7,653 nucleotides of DNA from Candidatus Hydrogenedentota bacterium (GTDB lineage Bacteria > Hydrogenedentota > Hydrogenedentia > Hydrogenedentales > SLHB01), in the NCBI GenBank assembly GCA_007136375.1, contig SLHB01000197.1, forward strand, positions 1 through 7,653, written 5' to 3'. Shown here one piece after another: positions 6,795-7,653 of the stretch. Every line of letters starts with the position of its first letter. Position 1 is the stretch's first letter. Under the pieces are notes generated by a model. That model ran no database searches, was not told the DNA's origin, and saw only the letters and a list, made by a program, of their open reading frames with translations. A program made the position numbers and the translations under genes.

Positions 6795-7653
6795 ATGAAC
6801 ACTTCGAGACACGCGGGGACACGCCCTGGATGGCGGACCGCCGTTTCCCGAGCGCTTGTGGCCGGGCTTGTGGCGGCGCTGGCTGGCGGCGTGGCGGCCG
6901 GCGACGACTTCGAGCCCATTTTCGACGGAGAAACCTTGGACGGTTGGGACGGCGATCCCGAGTTCTGGCGCGTGGAAGACGGCCACATCATCGGCGAGTG
7001 GACCGAGGACAATTCTCCGGACGAAAACACCTTCCTCATTTGGGAAGGCGGCGAACCCAGCGATTTCGAGTTGCGTTTCCGTTTCCGCATCGACAGCGAA
7101 CACGGGAATTCCGGGATCCAGCTCCGGTCCGAGCGTCTCCACGATCACGTGGTCCGGGGCTACCAGCCCGATATCGCCACGGACGACTGGATCACGGGCA
7201 TCTCCTATGAGGAGCGGGGCCGGGGCGTGCTCGCGCGGCGTGGCGAAAAGACCGCCATCGACGCCGACGGAGAAAGCGAGACCTGGCGTTTCGCCGGCGA
7301 GGACGAGCTCGGTGAGCTCATCGACCCCCACGAATGGACGGACTACCACGTCATCGCCCAGGGCAGCCGGATCACCGTGAAGGTGAACGGTCACGTGACC
7401 AGCGAGATTACCGATGACGCCCCGGAGGCCCGGCGCGACGGCGTGCTCGCTTTCCAACTGCACGCCGGCGCTCCCATGACGATCCGCTTCGCCGACGTTG
7501 AACTGAAGCGCCTCTACCGGCCCATTTTCGACGGAGAGACCTTGGACGGCTGGGACGGGGACTCCGAGTTCTGGCGCGTGGAAGACGGCCACATCATCGG
7601 CGAGACGACAGAAGACGGCGCCCTGGACGAAAACACCTTCCTCATCTGGGAAG
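6795..7653 (+). CDS. Secreted tandem DUF1080 (3-keto-disaccharide hydrolase fold) protein, 3' partial
   Basis: 286 codons are present and the frame is open at the right edge. Residues 1-35 form a signal peptide: basic start, hydrophobic core (ALVAGLVAALAGG, 20-32), probable cleavage after VAA at 33-35, so export is expected. Residues about 41-241 form one complete DUF1080 (PF06439) domain: the IFDGETLDGWDG opening, FWRVEDGHIIGE, DFELRFRFRI, the GNSGIQLRSE strand, EWTDYHVIAQGSRITVKVNG, and the closing FQLHAGAPMTIRFADVELKRL. Residue 243 starts a second copy that the window cuts after 44 codons. The family has a concanavalin-like beta-sandwich fold; some members hydrolyse 3-keto-glycosides and others are only domains in secreted glycan-related proteins. 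Catalysis and substrate are therefore unproven here. The gene is divergent from rny and functionally unrelated to it. Confidence 0.9.
   Translation, partial: MNTSRHAGTRPGWRTAVSRALVAGLVAALAGGVAAGDDFEPIFDGETLDGWDGDPEFWRVEDGHIIGEWTEDNSPDENTFLIWEGGEPSDFELRFRFRIDSEHGNSGIQLRSERLHDHVVRGYQPDIATDDWITGISYEERGRGVLARRGEKTAIDADGESETWRFAGEDELGELIDPHEWTDYHVIAQGSRITVKVNGHVTSEITDDAPEARRDGVLAFQLHAGAPMTIRFADVELKRLYRPIFDGETLDGWDGDSEFWRVEDGHIIGETTEDGALDENTFLIWE
6915..7047 (+). repeat. Intragenic direct repeat, copy 1
   Basis: These 133 bases encode the opening of the first DUF1080 domain and recur at 7521-7653. By hand count 117 of 133 positions match (about 88%), with no indels. A 39-base stretch covering the EFWRVEDGHIIGE codons is identical. 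The offset is 606 bases, exactly 202 codons, so the repeat period equals one whole domain. Confidence 0.9.
7521..7653 (+). repeat. Intragenic direct repeat, copy 2 (cut by window edge)
   Basis: Second copy of the repeat, in the same frame. It starts one residue after the first domain's last strand (KRLYR), with no linker. About half of the differences are silent third-position changes. The cluster of coding changes is at WTEDNSP in copy 1 versus TTEDGAL in copy 2. The copy continues beyond the window, so its full length and later similarity are unknown. Confidence 0.88.

Noticed and set aside
6600..7592. Minus-strand open frame (330 codons) opposite the DUF1080 gene
   Set aside because: Its apparent internal repeats (FHAPELG, VQGLSVENG and similar) are the antisense image of the tandem DUF1080 copies. 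The sense frame has a signal peptide, ribosome binding site and family motifs.

Overview
The window is high-GC bacterial DNA with a compact leftward (minus-strand) cluster, a structured divergent intergenic region, and the 5' part of a rightward gene that runs off the right edge. Families present: chromosome-segregation ATPase SMC, RNase Y, a YmdB-type metallophosphoesterase, and a secreted tandem DUF1080 (3-keto-disaccharide hydrolase fold) protein. DUF1080 proteins are most numerous in Planctomycetota, Verrucomicrobiota, Acidobacteriota, Bacteroidota and related environmental lineages. With the high GC, this suggests a free-living Gram-negative of that broad kind, but the window alone cannot fix the phylum.

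Layout from left to right. Positions 1-214 are AT-rich in the first 120 bases (about 38% GC by hand count); no gene is supported there, and they lie downstream of smc. smc (215-3811, minus) is complete. An 88-base GC-rich gap with perfect hairpins separates it from ymdB (3900-4691, minus). ymdB directly abuts rny (4692-6251, minus). The order of transcription is rny, ymdB, smc, probably one operon or overlapping units.

Upstream of rny is a 543-base divergent intergenic region. It carries a near-consensus sigma-70 promoter on the minus strand (TTGACT, 17 bases, TATACT; 6526-6554). Just downstream of it, the two ends of a 190-nt stretch (6303-6492) pair in a 12-bp closing helix around internal hairpins. 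Its size, shape, promoter and place directly upstream of rny all fit a 6S RNA (ssrS), although I cannot confirm the family by covariance search. The alternative is a long structured 5' leader of rny.

From 6795 rightward, a signal-peptide-bearing protein contains one complete DUF1080 domain and the first third of a second. The second copy starts exactly 606 bases (202 codons) after the first and is about 88% identical to it in DNA, so the duplication looks recent or homogenised.

Functionally, the minus-strand genes are housekeeping: RNA decay (RNase Y), cyclic-nucleotide or phosphodiester hydrolysis (YmdB), chromosome condensation (SMC), and possibly RNA polymerase control (6S RNA). The plus-strand gene is an accessory secreted glycan-related protein, unrelated in role. 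I found no clear novel system. The most rewarding targets are the structured RNA upstream of rny and the tandem DUF1080 duplication.
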